Source of the DNA: Idiomarina sp. PL1-037
GTDB lineage: Bacteria > Pseudomonadota > Gammaproteobacteria > Enterobacterales > Alteromonadaceae
Direction: 5' to 3'
Length of the DNA stretch: 64,000 bases
NCBI RefSeq assembly: GCF_034422975.1
Contig: NZ_CP139873.1
Span: 1,612,001-1,676,000, forward strand
The notes under the pieces are model-generated. The model ran no database searches. It saw nothing but the letters and a program-made list of their open reading frames with translations, and had not been told where the DNA came from. Positions 52,586 through 61,613 of the stretch are shown in pieces. Both the position numbers and the translations under genes were made by a program. How positions within the stretch are numbered: position 1 is the stretch's first letter; each line of letters begins with the position of its first letter.

Positions 52586-53026
52586 ATTAACCGCATTTTC
52601 CAGCGACTCTAGATCCTGCTCACCCATTAAAGGTCCTTTGACACTGCCATCGGGCTTTATGACGTAAGTAGCCGGTAACATCTGCGGGCGCTGAAAGGGA
52701 AACTTCGGCGCTGGTTCCATCAGCGCCAACTGAAACTCAATGCCATGGCGCTGTTTCAGTTCAGTCAGTTCCGCGTTAGACATTGGGTCAAAACTGACAC
52801 CTATTAACTCTACATCTTTTGCTTTGTGCTGATTAAATTCGTTTAACTCCGGTAACTCTCTTAAACAAGGAGCGCACCACTCAGCAAAGTAGTTTACCAC
52901 CACCGTTTTTTCGCCGAGGTTGCCCCAGCGAAGCTCATTGTCGGCATCGGTAACCACATCCGGCTCTTGCGAGCAAGCTGTTATCAGCAAAGCAGCTGCC
53001 GCGCACACTAACGTTCTCAGTTTCAT
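52577..53026 (-). CDS. TlpA-like thioredoxin lipoprotein
   Basis: This 149-residue protein has a lipoprotein signal (MKLRTLVCAAAALLITACSQ; lipobox LITAC, Cys18) and a TlpA/ResA-like thioredoxin fold with 'YFAEWCAPCLRELPELNEF' (CxxC) and the cis-Pro region 'QMLPATYVIKPDG'. It should sit at the periplasmic side of a membrane and handle thiol-disulfide exchange, for example in cytochrome c maturation or thiol rescue. The neighbourhood (BepA, YfgD) does not fix its target. The SD is weak. Confidence 0.87.
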   Translation of the reverse strand: MKLRTLVCAAAALLITACSQEPDVVTDADNELRWGNLGEKTVVVNYFAEWCAPCLRELPELNEFNQHKAKDVELIGVSFDPMSNAELTELKQRHGIEFQLALMEPAPKFPFQRPQMLPATYVIKPDGSVKGPLMGEQDLESLENAVNSH

Positions 53027-53096
53027 TCCTTACCTCAATTACGTTACTATTGACTCATACTTACCAAATAATCAGATACTACAAGGTACGATACTT

Positions 53097-53444
53097 ATGA
53101 GCCAAGTAACAATTTATCATAACCCGCGTTGCTCAAAATCAAGACAGACCCTTGAATTACTCAAGCAGAATGACATTGAGCCGGACGTTGTTGAATACCT
53201 TAAAACGCCGCCTAATGCTGCAGAACTAAAAGAGATTCTGGAGAAATTAGGGCTCTCTGCCGATCAGCTAATGCGCAAAAAAGAAGACGTTTATAAAGAG
53301 CTTGGTCTGGCCGGTATCAATAACGAAGATGAATTGATTACCGCAATGGTTAACAATCCTAAGCTTATTGAGCGCCCTATTGTTATTCAGGGTAATAAAG
53401 CAGCCATTGGCCGCCCTCCTGAAGCTGTACTGGATATTTTATAA
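53097..53444 (+). CDS. yfgD: ArsC-family protein YfgD
   Basis: This 115-residue protein is a glutaredoxin-dependent arsenate-reductase-like protein: 'IYHNPRCSKSRQTLELLK' with the catalytic Cys12, 'EYLKTPPNAAEL' and 'LIERPIVIQGNKAAIGRPPE' (substrate-binding Arg). In E. coli its counterpart yfgD lies next to bepA (yfgC), as here, and no arsB or arsR lies nearby; so the YfgD label fits better than a true resistance ArsC. ATG 53097 was chosen for AAGGTACG upstream. Its stop overlaps the wrbA start (TAATG). Confidence 0.9.
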   Translation: MSQVTIYHNPRCSKSRQTLELLKQNDIEPDVVEYLKTPPNAAELKEILEKLGLSADQLMRKKEDVYKELGLAGINNEDELITAMVNNPKLIERPIVIQGNKAAIGRPPEAVLDIL

Positions 53445-54001
53445 TGACCCGCGTCGTTATTCTTTATTACAGCCGTAATGGGGCTACTCAACAGCTTGCT
53501 GATGCCATAGCAGAAGGTGTAACGGCAGCCGGAGGCGAAGCGGTTTTACGCAGCACTGGGCACGGCAGCGACGCCGTCAGTGACCGCGATCTGGAAATTG
53601 AAAACGCCGATCTTGAAAGCTGTGATGCCCTTATTCTGGGCAGTCCGACCCGCTTCGGTCATATGGCCTCAAGCTTGCAAAAGTTCTGGGAAGGCACCTC
53701 GCGCGAATGGTTACAGGCTACGTTAACGGACAAACCCGGTGCGGTATTCACCTCCTCCAGTTCACTGCATGGGGGGCAGGAATCCACCCTGCTGACTCTG
53801 GCTTTACCGCTGCTGCATCATGGCATGATGCTGATTGGCATTCCTTATTCTGAACCGGCTCTGCATCAGACTCAGTCCGGAGGTTCACCTTATGGTGCCA
53901 GCCATCATGAGCACAGCAGTAAGTTAACTGACCATGAAAAGCAATGTGCTATCGCTTTAGGTAAACGAGTCACGCAAACCGCTTCTAAGCTCTCATCATA
54001 G
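53444..54001 (+). CDS. wrbA: WrbA-type NAD(P)H:quinone oxidoreductase
   Basis: This 185-residue flavodoxin-fold enzyme reduces quinones by two electrons. 'ILYYSRNGATQQLADAIAEG' is the FMN phosphate loop; 'LILGSPTRFGHMASSLQKFWEGT' and 'FTSSSSLHGGQESTLLTL' are WrbA signatures, the latter in place of 'TGTGGGQEQTI'. 'GASHHEH' occurs before the last helix. It starts on the last base of yfgD and is followed 9 bases later by DUF2069, forming a yfgD-wrbA-DUF2069 operon. Confidence 0.88.
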   Translation: MTRVVILYYSRNGATQQLADAIAEGVTAAGGEAVLRSTGHGSDAVSDRDLEIENADLESCDALILGSPTRFGHMASSLQKFWEGTSREWLQATLTDKPGAVFTSSSSLHGGQESTLLTLALPLLHHGMMLIGIPYSEPALHQTQSGGSPYGASHHEHSSKLTDHEKQCAIALGKRVTQTASKLSS

Positions 54002-54010
54002 GAATTACCA

Positions 54011-54400
54011 ATGCCGACATCTCCACGCTTTTACCGCTGGTTAACACAAATTTTTTACTGGCCACTGCTCATTTTAGTTGCATTGTGGCACGGTATGCCC
54101 ACCGATGCGCCAGGCACATTGCCAGCCTATATTGCTTTGTTCCTCTGGGTGCTGCCGTTGTTGTTTCCTCTGCATGGGCTGGTTAAAGGCAAACCTTATA
54201 CCCACGCATGGACTAACTTTGTTTTAATGTTTTACTTTCTGCATGGCTTAACTGTGGTCTACACCCACCCGGATGAGCGTGTGTGGTCAATACTGGAACT
54301 GATATTTACCACCGGTGCATTTATTGGCGCAACAGGTTATGCCCGCTATCAGGGAAGAGCTCAGGGATTAGGGCTGAAAAAACTAAAAGACTACGACTAA
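54011..54400 (+). CDS. DUF2069 membrane protein
   Basis: This 129-residue inner-membrane protein has four helices and fits DUF2069: 'PLHGLVKGKPYTHAWTNFVLMFYFLHG' is the conserved centre, and 'GATGYARYQGRAQGLGLKK' the end. Function unknown. It ends 4 bases inside the convergent hda stop. GGAATTACC precedes the ATG. Confidence 0.85.
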   Translation: MPTSPRFYRWLTQIFYWPLLILVALWHGMPTDAPGTLPAYIALFLWVLPLLFPLHGLVKGKPYTHAWTNFVLMFYFLHGLTVVYTHPDERVWSILELIFTTGAFIGATGYARYQGRAQGLGLKKLKDYD

Positions 54401-55110
54401 ATTGCGAGAACCTGCTTAACAAAAGGAATTGTTAAGCGGCGTTGGTAAGTAATAGAGGCTTTATCAAGCTCGTTTAACGCTTTCATTAAATCTCGCATGG
54501 AACGACCCAGTCGTTGAGTCATGAAAGCGGCGACATCGCTCGGCAACTCCAGTCCACGCCATTGCGCTCGCAAAATTAACGCATTAATTTTTTCTTCGTC
54601 ATTCAGCGGCTGAACCTGAAAACCCGTTGCCCACTGGAAACGCGATTGCAAATCCGGTAACAACACTTCAGTTTGAGCCGCAGACTGCTTGGCCGTCATC
54701 ACTAAACGCGTCGACTCATTGTCGGTTACGCGATTAATAAGCGAGAACAACTCAAAACTCCAGCTCTGTTCCTGGGTTACCGTATCAATATCATCCAGAC
54801 AAATAAGATCTGCCTGATCAATTCCCTGCAGAACAGCAGATGCATCGGCTTTAGCCAGCTCGCGCAAAGGTAAATACGCAATACGATATTGTGACCCGGC
54901 CGAGGCTATGACGCTGTGCATTAGATGGCTTTTACCTACCCCACTCGCTCCCGACAACCAGGTCAGTTGCTGGCTTCTCTTTAATGGAGGCTCGGCTGCG
55001 GGCAAGCTTTCTAACCAACTTAATAAGGTTAAGTTGTCGCCTGCAAGAAAGGTAGAAAATATCTCGTCATCCGGCAACTGGACGGCTAACGGTAGTTGCT
55101 GTGGTGACAT
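54397..55110 (-). CDS. hda: DnaA inactivator Hda
   Basis: Hda binds the sliding clamp and stimulates hydrolysis of ATP bound to DnaA, preventing re-initiation. The 237 residues (E. coli 233) begin with a clamp-binding motif ('QQLPLAV', residues 4-10), then a AAA+ domain with 'SGASGVGKSHL' (Walker A) and 'LICLDDIDTVT' (Walker B). 'LPSDVAAFMTQRLGRSMRDLMKALNELDKASI' and the ending 'LTIPFVKQVLAI' match Hda. It starts at the DUF2066 stop (one shared base). A DnaA box lies upstream of the pair. Confidence 0.95.
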   Translation of the reverse strand: MSPQQLPLAVQLPDDEIFSTFLAGDNLTLLSWLESLPAAEPPLKRSQQLTWLSGASGVGKSHLMHSVIASAGSQYRIAYLPLRELAKADASAVLQGIDQADLICLDDIDTVTQEQSWSFELFSLINRVTDNESTRLVMTAKQSAAQTEVLLPDLQSRFQWATGFQVQPLNDEEKINALILRAQWRGLELPSDVAAFMTQRLGRSMRDLMKALNELDKASITYQRRLTIPFVKQVLAI

Positions 55111-56195
55111 CAGCGGTTCTCATTCCAACGGTAAACCGGTGTTTCGGCCTGCTGCGGCGCAACAAAGGGGCCCACTTCCTGTGAAACCAGACGCCCATCC
55201 AGATTAATAGCCTGCAGTATCTGATCAACCGGGCCGTTAACCACAATCTCAAATTCGCTCATAGCTTGTGAGTATTCAAGTAAACGAACTTCACTAACAG
55301 AGACAATGCTATCTAAAAATGCTTCCAACTCTAAAACACGGCTTAAGCTACTTAACCTTTCAACTTTAATCATTAACGTATTACGAACATTTTCATCGCC
55401 GGCGGTAACACTGTACTGCTTAGCCAACTGCGCCATTAGCTGCTCAACCAAAGGCTCGGCAAGCCAGTCCGGGCTCGTTGCTGTCACTTCACCAGAAAAA
55501 CGGTCGTCTCCGACTTCAACAAACCAATTTAAACTCCAGGGCTCTTCCTCATCATCCTGACGAATCATACGACCGACCAATAAACCATCAGTGCCGTAAC
55601 GTTCTGTAGTCGTTCTCACCGGGCCTAAAAAGCGCCCCCAGACATCGGTTGCGTTTATGGTGAAACTGTCTGTCAAATCCATCAAAGGCAGCTGAACTGG
55701 AATACTGTATTGCTGCGCAAAGAATCTGAGCTGCTGGGTAAATACGGATTCGCTATTACTGTCGATGATCACCCGCTGCCCATTACTGTTTTCCTTCGCT
55801 ATCCACAGCATCAGTTGCGGTCGCCGACTCCCCCAGTAAGGTAACTGGTGCTCTGCCAGCAACACGCGCAACTTACTGCCATCAAATGTCGCCGTTAAAG
55901 TTCGCTTTCCTTCATTTTCGCTGTAACCGTATTGCACCAGGTAATTATTCACATCACGCCTTGCTCGCTGTATAGCGTCATGTCCCGTCAACTCGGTTTG
56001 CCCCGTTAATTTTATGATAACACGGTCAAACGCTTTCTCTATTGCCTGTTGCCGGTGAGACGAACTCTGTGAAGACACTTGCACTTCTGCTGAATACAAA
56101 TTTTCAATCAACCTCGCTTCGGCATCCGTAGCCATAAAAAGGCTAAACAGAAACAATAAACTGGCAGCGAAATAATGAATCCGCGACTTTGACAT
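55110..56195 (-). CDS. DUF2066 periplasmic protein
   Basis: This 361-residue protein has a signal peptide (MSKSRIHYFAASLLFLFSLF, cleavage near 'DAEA') and matches DUF2066: 'NLYSAEVQVSSQSSSHRQQAIEKAFDRVIIKLTG' in pieces at the N-terminus and a repeated alpha/beta unit afterwards. Function unknown; it should be periplasmic. The ATG at 56195 was chosen because the signal peptide begins there; longer frames run back to 56288. It shares one base with hda downstream, so the two are co-transcribed. Confidence 0.82.
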   Translation of the reverse strand: MSKSRIHYFAASLLFLFSLFMATDAEARLIENLYSAEVQVSSQSSSHRQQAIEKAFDRVIIKLTGQTELTGHDAIQRARRDVNNYLVQYGYSENEGKRTLTATFDGSKLRVLLAEHQLPYWGSRRPQLMLWIAKENSNGQRVIIDSNSESVFTQQLRFFAQQYSIPVQLPLMDLTDSFTINATDVWGRFLGPVRTTTERYGTDGLLVGRMIRQDDEEEPWSLNWFVEVGDDRFSGEVTATSPDWLAEPLVEQLMAQLAKQYSVTAGDENVRNTLMIKVERLSSLSRVLELEAFLDSIVSVSEVRLLEYSQAMSEFEIVVNGPVDQILQAINLDGRLVSQEVGPFVAPQQAETPVYRWNENR

Positions 56196-56261
56196 GTCAT
56201 TATCCAAATAAGACTTTGAGAGCATATTAAACAGCCAGATAGCGAACAGCAAGTAACAACT

Positions 56262-56282
56262 TGTGGATAAGCTTGTGGGAAT
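56262..56282 (-). promoter_or_regulatory. DnaA box pair upstream of DUF2066-hda
   Basis: TGTGGATAA (56262-56270) is the reverse complement of the consensus DnaA box TTATCCACA. A second, weaker match with two mismatches, TGTGGGAAT (56274-56282), lies 12 bp on in the same orientation. They sit about 65 bp from both the DUF2066 and the MFS start codons. Confidence 0.6.
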
Positions 56283-56347
56283 CTTCACTAGGAAAATAAA
56301 GCCACTAACGGTAGTATTGCGACAAACAGAAGAAGAGTGACAAAGGC

Positions 56348-57634
56348 ATGCTAAAACAACAACTTCGCGGTATCAGCTCATTGCTCGGCAGTATCAGTTT
56401 AATTGGGGTCTGTGTTGGCATGACCAGTACCCTGTTAAGTTTGCGAGCTACCATTGAAGGTTTTGGTACTCTGGTTACCGGCTTTATCATGTCGGCCTAT
56501 TTTATCGGCTATCTATTTGGCTCGACTCGCGCGCCAAAAGATATTCGTCGGGTAGGTTATATTCGTTCATTCGGCGGTCTTGCCGCACTGGCTGCCTTTA
56601 GTATTCTAATGCAGGCCATCTGGGTTGATCCGGTGGTCTGGTTCGTCATGCGTTTTATAACTGGTTTCGCTATTTCTGGTATTTTCGTCATCGTTGAAAG
56701 CTGGCTTAATACCATGGCTGATAACCGCAGTCGCGGTACCCTGCTGTCAATCTATCTGGTCATTATTTATAGTGGGCTTATTGTTGGGCAGCTTATTCTT
56801 GGTGTTGCCGATCCGGCCGGTTTTGTGGCTTTCGCAATTGTCGCTCTGCTCATTAACTTAGCGCTTATTCCAATTCTGGTCAGCGTTACGGCTGAGCCTA
56901 CAACGCACGAAAACAGAAAAGTCCCCATTTCACTGCTGCTGAAAACTGTTCCACTGGGCGTCATTAATGCGTTTATAATGCAGGCCTGCTACGCCATGTT
57001 TTACGGTATAGGGCCAATGTATGCTTCCTACATAGGCCTTAGTGTTCTGCAAATTACCTTTTTCATGGCCGCCTTTATTGCCGGAGGCTTAATTTCGCAG
57101 GCACCCTTTGGTCTGTTATCGGACCGCATTGATCGCCGTTTTGTTATTGCCATTTGTGCCGCCGGCGGAACTCTTACAGCCGCCGCCCTGTCGCAGCTCG
57201 ATGCATCAAACGCCATTTTCATTTACTTAAATGTGGGGCTTTTAGGCGCCTTCATACTGCCTTTGTACTCTCTGGGTATGGCACACACCAACGACTATCT
57301 GGAACGTGATCAAATGGTGGGAGCAACCGGTGCCATCATAAAAATTGGGGGAGCAGGCTCTATTATCGGTGCGCCTGCGGTAGCTGCGTTAATGCAGTTT
57401 GGTGCCATTAATTACTTCTTTTTACTCTTGGCCGCACTTACCTCCTGTGTTGGTTTTTATTCGCTGTACCGCATTACACGACGGGCAAAAGCAGAAGACC
57501 AGCTGCACAGCAACTTTGCCATACTGGCCCCATCACAAACTTCTGATGAGCTTTTAACATCAATGGCTGAGGAAGCCCCGGAAACGGAAGAAGAAGACGA
57601 CGAAGAAATGGAATCCAACGCCGTCCTTCGGTAA
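56348..57634 (+). CDS. MFS transporter, YcaD-like
   Basis: This 428-residue protein has 12 helices and the YcaD/MFS_1 pattern: 'ATIEGFGTLVTGFIMSAYFIGYLFGS' followed by a basic loop ('RAPKDIRRVGYIR'), 'GFAISGIFVIVESWLNTMADNRSRG' (WLN-type motif of YcaD) and 'LSDRIDRRFVI'. The last ~30 residues are very acidic (EEAPETEEEDDEE), an unusual cytosolic tail. Substrate unknown. It is divergent from DUF2066 and ends 4 bases from the convergent pgm gene. Confidence 0.85.
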   Translation: MLKQQLRGISSLLGSISLIGVCVGMTSTLLSLRATIEGFGTLVTGFIMSAYFIGYLFGSTRAPKDIRRVGYIRSFGGLAALAAFSILMQAIWVDPVVWFVMRFITGFAISGIFVIVESWLNTMADNRSRGTLLSIYLVIIYSGLIVGQLILGVADPAGFVAFAIVALLINLALIPILVSVTAEPTTHENRKVPISLLLKTVPLGVINAFIMQACYAMFYGIGPMYASYIGLSVLQITFFMAAFIAGGLISQAPFGLLSDRIDRRFVIAICAAGGTLTAAALSQLDASNAIFIYLNVGLLGAFILPLYSLGMAHTNDYLERDQMVGATGAIIKIGGAGSIIGAPAVAALMQFGAINYFFLLLAALTSCVGFYSLYRITRRAKAEDQLHSNFAILAPSQTSDELLTSMAEEAPETEEEDDEEMESNAVLR

Positions 57635-57638
57635 AGGC

Positions 57639-59276
57639 TTAGTCTGAGAGCAGGTCATTCACCCATATGGTGGCCTGCTCCAGAATGTCATCCAGATGTT
57701 GCTCGCTGACAAAGCTTTCTGCGTAAATTTTGTAAACGGGCTCTGTGCCTGAAGGTCTGGCAGCAAACCAACCGTTATCAGTTGTCACTTTAATACCACC
57801 AAACTGAGCGTCATTCCCTGCCGCTTTAGTAGAAATATTAGACACACTGTCACCCGCCAGTTCAGGCAGTTTTACTTTATAGGCGCGAATGTCTTTAAAG
57901 CGCCCATTTTTTTGTGCACTGGAAGCCGTATCAACCCGACGATAATAAGCCGTGCCATGTTGCTGGCATAAGTCATCGTAATACTGCCCGGGGTTTTTAC
58001 CGGTTTTTGCCAGTATCTCAGCCGCCAGTAACGCCATGACAATGCCGTCTTTATCGGTTGTCCAGGTATTGCCTTTACGGTCAAGTAAAGTAGCACCGGC
58101 ACTTTCTTCACCGGCAAACGCAATTGAACGCTCGAACAGCCCTTTCGCAAACCATTTAAACCCCACCGGTACTTCCATCAGTGATCGCTCGTTTGCGCCC
58201 ACCACGCGGTCGATCATGGCACTGGACACCAGAGTTTTTCCAATAGCGATACTGTTATCCCAATCGCGGTTTTTACATAAGTAGTCTATTGCAACAGACA
58301 AATAATGATTCGGGTTCAGCAAGCCGTGTGTCGGAGTTACTATGCCGTGACGGTCGTAGTCCGGGTCATTGCCGAGAGCCAAATCGTAGTTATCTTTTAA
58401 CTCAAGTAAGCTGGCCATGGCAAAAGGCGACGAACAATCCATTCGAATCTTGCCGTCTTTATCCAGCGGCATAAACGAGAAAGTTGGGTCGACCACGGCA
58501 TTACGAACCTCAATCGATAAGTTGTAGTGCTCTGCAAGTTGCGTCCAGTATTTCGCACCCGAGCCGCCCATGGCATCAACAGCCAATGTCAGTTTCGCGT
58601 CCTGAATAGCCGACATATCAATACAATCGTCAAGCTGGCTAATATACTGCGTACGCCAGTCAACAAAGGTTAATTTCGGATGCTGTAATACATCTTCGCT
58701 CTCGCACGTATTCACACCACCAAGCCCTGATGATAGCAGCGCGTTTGCGTATTTTTCTATGGTTCGGGTCACGTCAGAGTCTGCCGGACCGCCATGTGAC
58801 GGGTTGTATTTAAACCCGCCATCTTCTGGTGGATTATGCGAGGGTGTAATCACCACGCCATCGGCTTTAGCTTTATTCTCACGATTCCACTCAATAATCG
58901 CGCGGCTTAATACCGGAGTTGGCGTATAATCGTGCTCGGTCTGAACCTGAACCTCTATGCCATTACCAATAAAAACATCTAATGCACTAATGTAAGCGGA
59001 CTCCGACAAGGCATGAGTATCTTTAGCCACCAAAATAGGTCCGGTAATGCCTTGCTCTTCGCGGTAAGCGCAAATAGCCTGCGCAATAGCCAGAATATGC
59101 GCTTCATTAAAGGAACGCTTTAATGAACTGCCGCGATGACCCGAAGTACCAAAGCTGACTTTTTCCGCCGCTTTGCGTGGGTCCGGCTCATAAACATAAT
59201 ACGCACTGGTCAATTGCGCTATATTGGTCAAGTCGCTGGCCTTCGCCAACTGGCCTGCTCGCTCGTGATCCGCCAT
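57639..59276 (-). CDS. pgm: Phosphoglucomutase Pgm
   Basis: Pgm interconverts glucose 1-phosphate and glucose 6-phosphate, feeding sugar nucleotides for envelope polysaccharides. The 545 residues (E. coli 546) match: 'FGTSGHRGSSLKRSFNE' at the start, phosphoserine loop 'VVITPSHNPPEDGGFKYN', metal loop 'GNDPDYDRHGIV', sugar loop 'FAGEESAGAT' and phosphate loop 'RPSGTEPVYKIYAE'. It shares its start A with the seqA stop (TAATG), the same seqA-pgm pair as in enterobacteria. Confidence 0.96.
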   Translation of the reverse strand: MADHERAGQLAKASDLTNIAQLTSAYYVYEPDPRKAAEKVSFGTSGHRGSSLKRSFNEAHILAIAQAICAYREEQGITGPILVAKDTHALSESAYISALDVFIGNGIEVQVQTEHDYTPTPVLSRAIIEWNRENKAKADGVVITPSHNPPEDGGFKYNPSHGGPADSDVTRTIEKYANALLSSGLGGVNTCESEDVLQHPKLTFVDWRTQYISQLDDCIDMSAIQDAKLTLAVDAMGGSGAKYWTQLAEHYNLSIEVRNAVVDPTFSFMPLDKDGKIRMDCSSPFAMASLLELKDNYDLALGNDPDYDRHGIVTPTHGLLNPNHYLSVAIDYLCKNRDWDNSIAIGKTLVSSAMIDRVVGANERSLMEVPVGFKWFAKGLFERSIAFAGEESAGATLLDRKGNTWTTDKDGIVMALLAAEILAKTGKNPGQYYDDLCQQHGTAYYRRVDTASSAQKNGRFKDIRAYKVKLPELAGDSVSNISTKAAGNDAQFGGIKVTTDNGWFAARPSGTEPVYKIYAESFVSEQHLDDILEQATIWVNDLLSD

Positions 59277-59758
59277 TATAAAAAATCCCTAATTTTTTCT
59301 GCATCAGCCGATTGGTAACCCAACTTTTCTGCTACCTGAGTCAGCATGGCTTTTTTCTTAGTCGTATTGGTATTGGTTATTACCCAAAATGGAGAGTCCG
59401 GTATCTGCTTCGGATTGGTGCTGTTACCCGATGTCAGCAAAGCTTCTTCTGAACGGGCAAAATACTGACGATCGCGCCCGCGAATATCCAGCACTTGCAA
59501 GAATGCACTCGGGTGGCAGCGGTACAACATGCTTAAGATATAAAGAAAGCGTGCCACTACGCTTTTTTGAATACGCACGTCCTGCTCGTTTAAACGGTTA
59601 AAAACCGACTCCGGTGGTTCGCTTTTACTGTCAGCTTCAGGTTCACTGCTGCTCACGTCAAGCAAGCGACGCAGAATATCCGATGCGCTCTCACCTATTT
59701 GTCTGGTGTGGCTTGCAATGTACGTGTATAAGTCATCGTCAATGTCAATCCGCTTCAT
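59276..59758 (-). CDS. seqA: Replication initiation regulator SeqA
   Basis: SeqA binds hemimethylated GATC clusters behind the fork and at oriC to delay re-initiation. This 160-residue protein has the oligomerisation domain ('MKRIDIDDDLYTYIASHTRQ', then 'GESASDILRRLL'), a linker (about 45-75) and the DNA-binding domain ending in 'EKLGYQSADAEKIRDFL'. E. coli SeqA has 181 residues; the linker is shorter here. ATG 59758 was chosen because the family starts there. It implies Dam methylation in the host. Confidence 0.95.
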   Translation of the reverse strand: MKRIDIDDDLYTYIASHTRQIGESASDILRRLLDVSSSEPEADSKSEPPESVFNRLNEQDVRIQKSVVARFLYILSMLYRCHPSAFLQVLDIRGRDRQYFARSEEALLTSGNSTNPKQIPDSPFWVITNTNTTKKKAMLTQVAEKLGYQSADAEKIRDFL

Positions 59759-59864
59759 TGTTGACTTTCTACCTCTAAAAATTGAAAGGTTGAGCTTTGT
59801 CGCTTGCAACAGCCCGACAAAGCCTTGAAAATATAGACCAAAGTTTATCACTAAAGGCAGTTCG

Positions 59865-60641
59865 ATGGCAGACTCTTCATTGTTGAATCACGAAACATTA
59901 GGTACGGATACCAATCCGGCTATCATCATTATTCACGGCCTGTTTGGCGACAAAGACAATTTAAAAAGTCTTGCTCGTGAACTGTCAGAAGACTATTACT
60001 GCATTTTGCCCGACGCCCGTAATCATGGTGAATCGTTTCACAGCGACAGTATGACTTATCCAGACATGGCAGATGACATCATCAAACTGGCTGATTCACT
60101 GAATCTCGAGCAGTTTTATTTAGTTGGTCATTCCATGGGTGGTAAAATCGCAATGGAAACTTGCATGAAGGCCCAAGAAAGAATTAAAGCGGCGATATTT
60201 GCCGATATTTCACCCGCAGCTTATGACGGTACTCACGACAGCATACTAGACGCCCTTTCTAACCTGGACATAGACCAGGCAAAAAGCCGCGGCGACGCCG
60301 ATAAACAGTTAGCTGAGACAATTTCAGAAAAAGGTGTGCGCCAGTTTCTGCTAAAAAATCTGAAAAAAACTGACGACGGTTACCAGTGGAGGCTTAACCT
60401 AAAAGCACTAAGAGAAAACTACCAGCAAATTTCAGCGGCCGTCAGCGAAGGCCAATATGAAGGCCCAGTGCTTTTCATTAAAGGAGGAAGTTCAAACTAC
60501 CTTACAGAAAAGCATCAACAAGAAGTTGCGGCGCGGTTTAGCAATGCGTCAGTAAAGGTTATCGAAGGTGCAGGCCACTGGCTACATGCCGAGAAACCCA
60601 GAATATTTAACCGCTTGATCATTGAGTTTATAACGCAGTAA
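59865..60641 (+). CDS. ybfF: Alpha/beta-hydrolase YbfF
   Basis: This 258-residue esterase has the classic fold: 'IIIIHGLFGDKDNLKSLAREL' (oxyanion HG), 'LPDARNHGESFHSD', nucleophile elbow 'LVGHSMGGKIAMET' (Ser of GHSMG, about residue 95) and catalytic His in 'IEGAGHWLHAEKP'. The E. coli enzyme hydrolyses short acyl esters, including palmitoyl-CoA and malonyl-CoA weakly. It is divergent from seqA and precedes DUF2788-fldA-fur, as in enterobacteria. Cytoplasmic. Confidence 0.92.
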   Translation: MADSSLLNHETLGTDTNPAIIIIHGLFGDKDNLKSLARELSEDYYCILPDARNHGESFHSDSMTYPDMADDIIKLADSLNLEQFYLVGHSMGGKIAMETCMKAQERIKAAIFADISPAAYDGTHDSILDALSNLDIDQAKSRGDADKQLAETISEKGVRQFLLKNLKKTDDGYQWRLNLKALRENYQQISAAVSEGQYEGPVLFIKGGSSNYLTEKHQQEVAARFSNASVKVIEGAGHWLHAEKPRIFNRLIIEFITQ

Positions 60642-60741
60642 TCTCGCCACCAGCCATGCTTTATGGTAATCTAAGCGCCGTAAAAAACAGTCAAGATCGC
60701 TTTAAGCATTCTTAGGTTAAGTACCAGCGAGGTTAAGCAGT

Positions 60742-60957
60742 ATGTTAGCTGAGTATTACGAACAAATTGAAGTTCTGGCCACCAATTTTACGCTGGGCAT
60801 ACTATTCTTACTAATAGGCTTAGCCATTCGGGACGTATTAAAACGTTCTGCAGTACCCAAATTTGGCCAGGTTATTGTCTGGATGGTGCTTTTTCTTGGC
60901 TGTTTTGGCTTTATCGCTAAAGGTATTATTCAGGTGCTCTGGGAATCCGGAGTTTAA
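60742..60957 (+). CDS. DUF2788 small membrane protein
   Basis: This 71-residue inner-membrane protein has two helices ('LGILFLLIGLAIRDVLK' and 'VIVWMVLFLGCFGFIAKGIIQ') and fits DUF2788. It sits between ybfF and fldA, where such a gene is found in related genomes (E. coli has ybfE there). Function unknown. GAGGTTAAGCAGT precedes the ATG. Confidence 0.8.
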   Translation: MLAEYYEQIEVLATNFTLGILFLLIGLAIRDVLKRSAVPKFGQVIVWMVLFLGCFGFIAKGIIQVLWESGV

Positions 60958-60978
60958 CCCAATTGATAATTTACGCCG

Positions 60979-60998
60979 CTGAATGACAATCCATTCAG
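60979..60998. terminator. Small inverted repeat before fldA
   Basis: CTGAATG and CATTCAG form a 7-bp stem with a 6-base loop after the DUF2788 stop. No T tract follows, so it may instead be an operator. TATAAT at 61012-61017 is a perfect -10 for fldA, although no -35 is evident. Confidence 0.4.
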
Positions 60999-61034
60999 TA
61001 CTGTTTATTCGTATAATCAGGTGAAAATTGACTT

Positions 61035-61568
61035 ATGGCAACTGTTGGAATTTTCTTTGGAAGCGACACCGGTAACACCGAAGCCGTCGCACAGATGATT
61101 CAGAAAGAGCTTGGTAAAAAGCTCGTTGATGTAAAAGACATCGCCAAATCCAGTAAAGAAGATATTGCCAATTACGACTTACTATTGTTCGGTATTCCGA
61201 CGTGGTATTACGGCGAAGCTCAGTGCGACTGGGATGACTTTTTCCCCGAACTGGAAGAGATCGATTTTACGGACAAGCTCATTGCCATTTTTGGCTGTGG
61301 CGATCAGGAGGATTACGCTGAATACTTCCTTGATGCCATGGGCATGGTTCGCGACATTGTTGAAGCCCGTGGTGGTATTATTGTCGGGCACTGGCCTACC
61401 GAGAGCTACAATTTTGAGGCCTCTAAAGGCATGGCCGACGACACACACTTTGTCGGTCTGGGCATAGATGAAGACCGTCAGCCAGAATTAACCAAAGAAC
61501 GCGTTAGCAAATGGTGCCAGCAAGTTTATGAAGAAATGTGTCTGGCAGAACTGGCAAGTGACAGCTAA
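61035..61568 (+). CDS. fldA: Flavodoxin I
   Basis: FldA is a small FMN electron carrier that serves IspG/IspH, MetH, BioB and ribonucleotide reductase activation. The 177 residues (E. coli 176) match: 'GIFFGSDTGNTEAVAQMI' (FMN phosphate loop), 'GIPTWYYGEAQCDWDDFFPEL' and 'FGCGDQEDYAEYFLDAMG' (isoalloxazine loops), 'DEDRQPELTKERVSKW' at the end. It lies 45 bases upstream of fur, as in E. coli, so the two may be regulated together. Confidence 0.97.
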   Translation: MATVGIFFGSDTGNTEAVAQMIQKELGKKLVDVKDIAKSSKEDIANYDLLLFGIPTWYYGEAQCDWDDFFPELEEIDFTDKLIAIFGCGDQEDYAEYFLDAMGMVRDIVEARGGIIVGHWPTESYNFEASKGMADDTHFVGLGIDEDRQPELTKERVSKWCQQVYEEMCLAELASDS

Positions 61569-61613
61569 TACACGGTATGCTGTTATACATGTTTAACTGA
61601 GATACGAATTATT

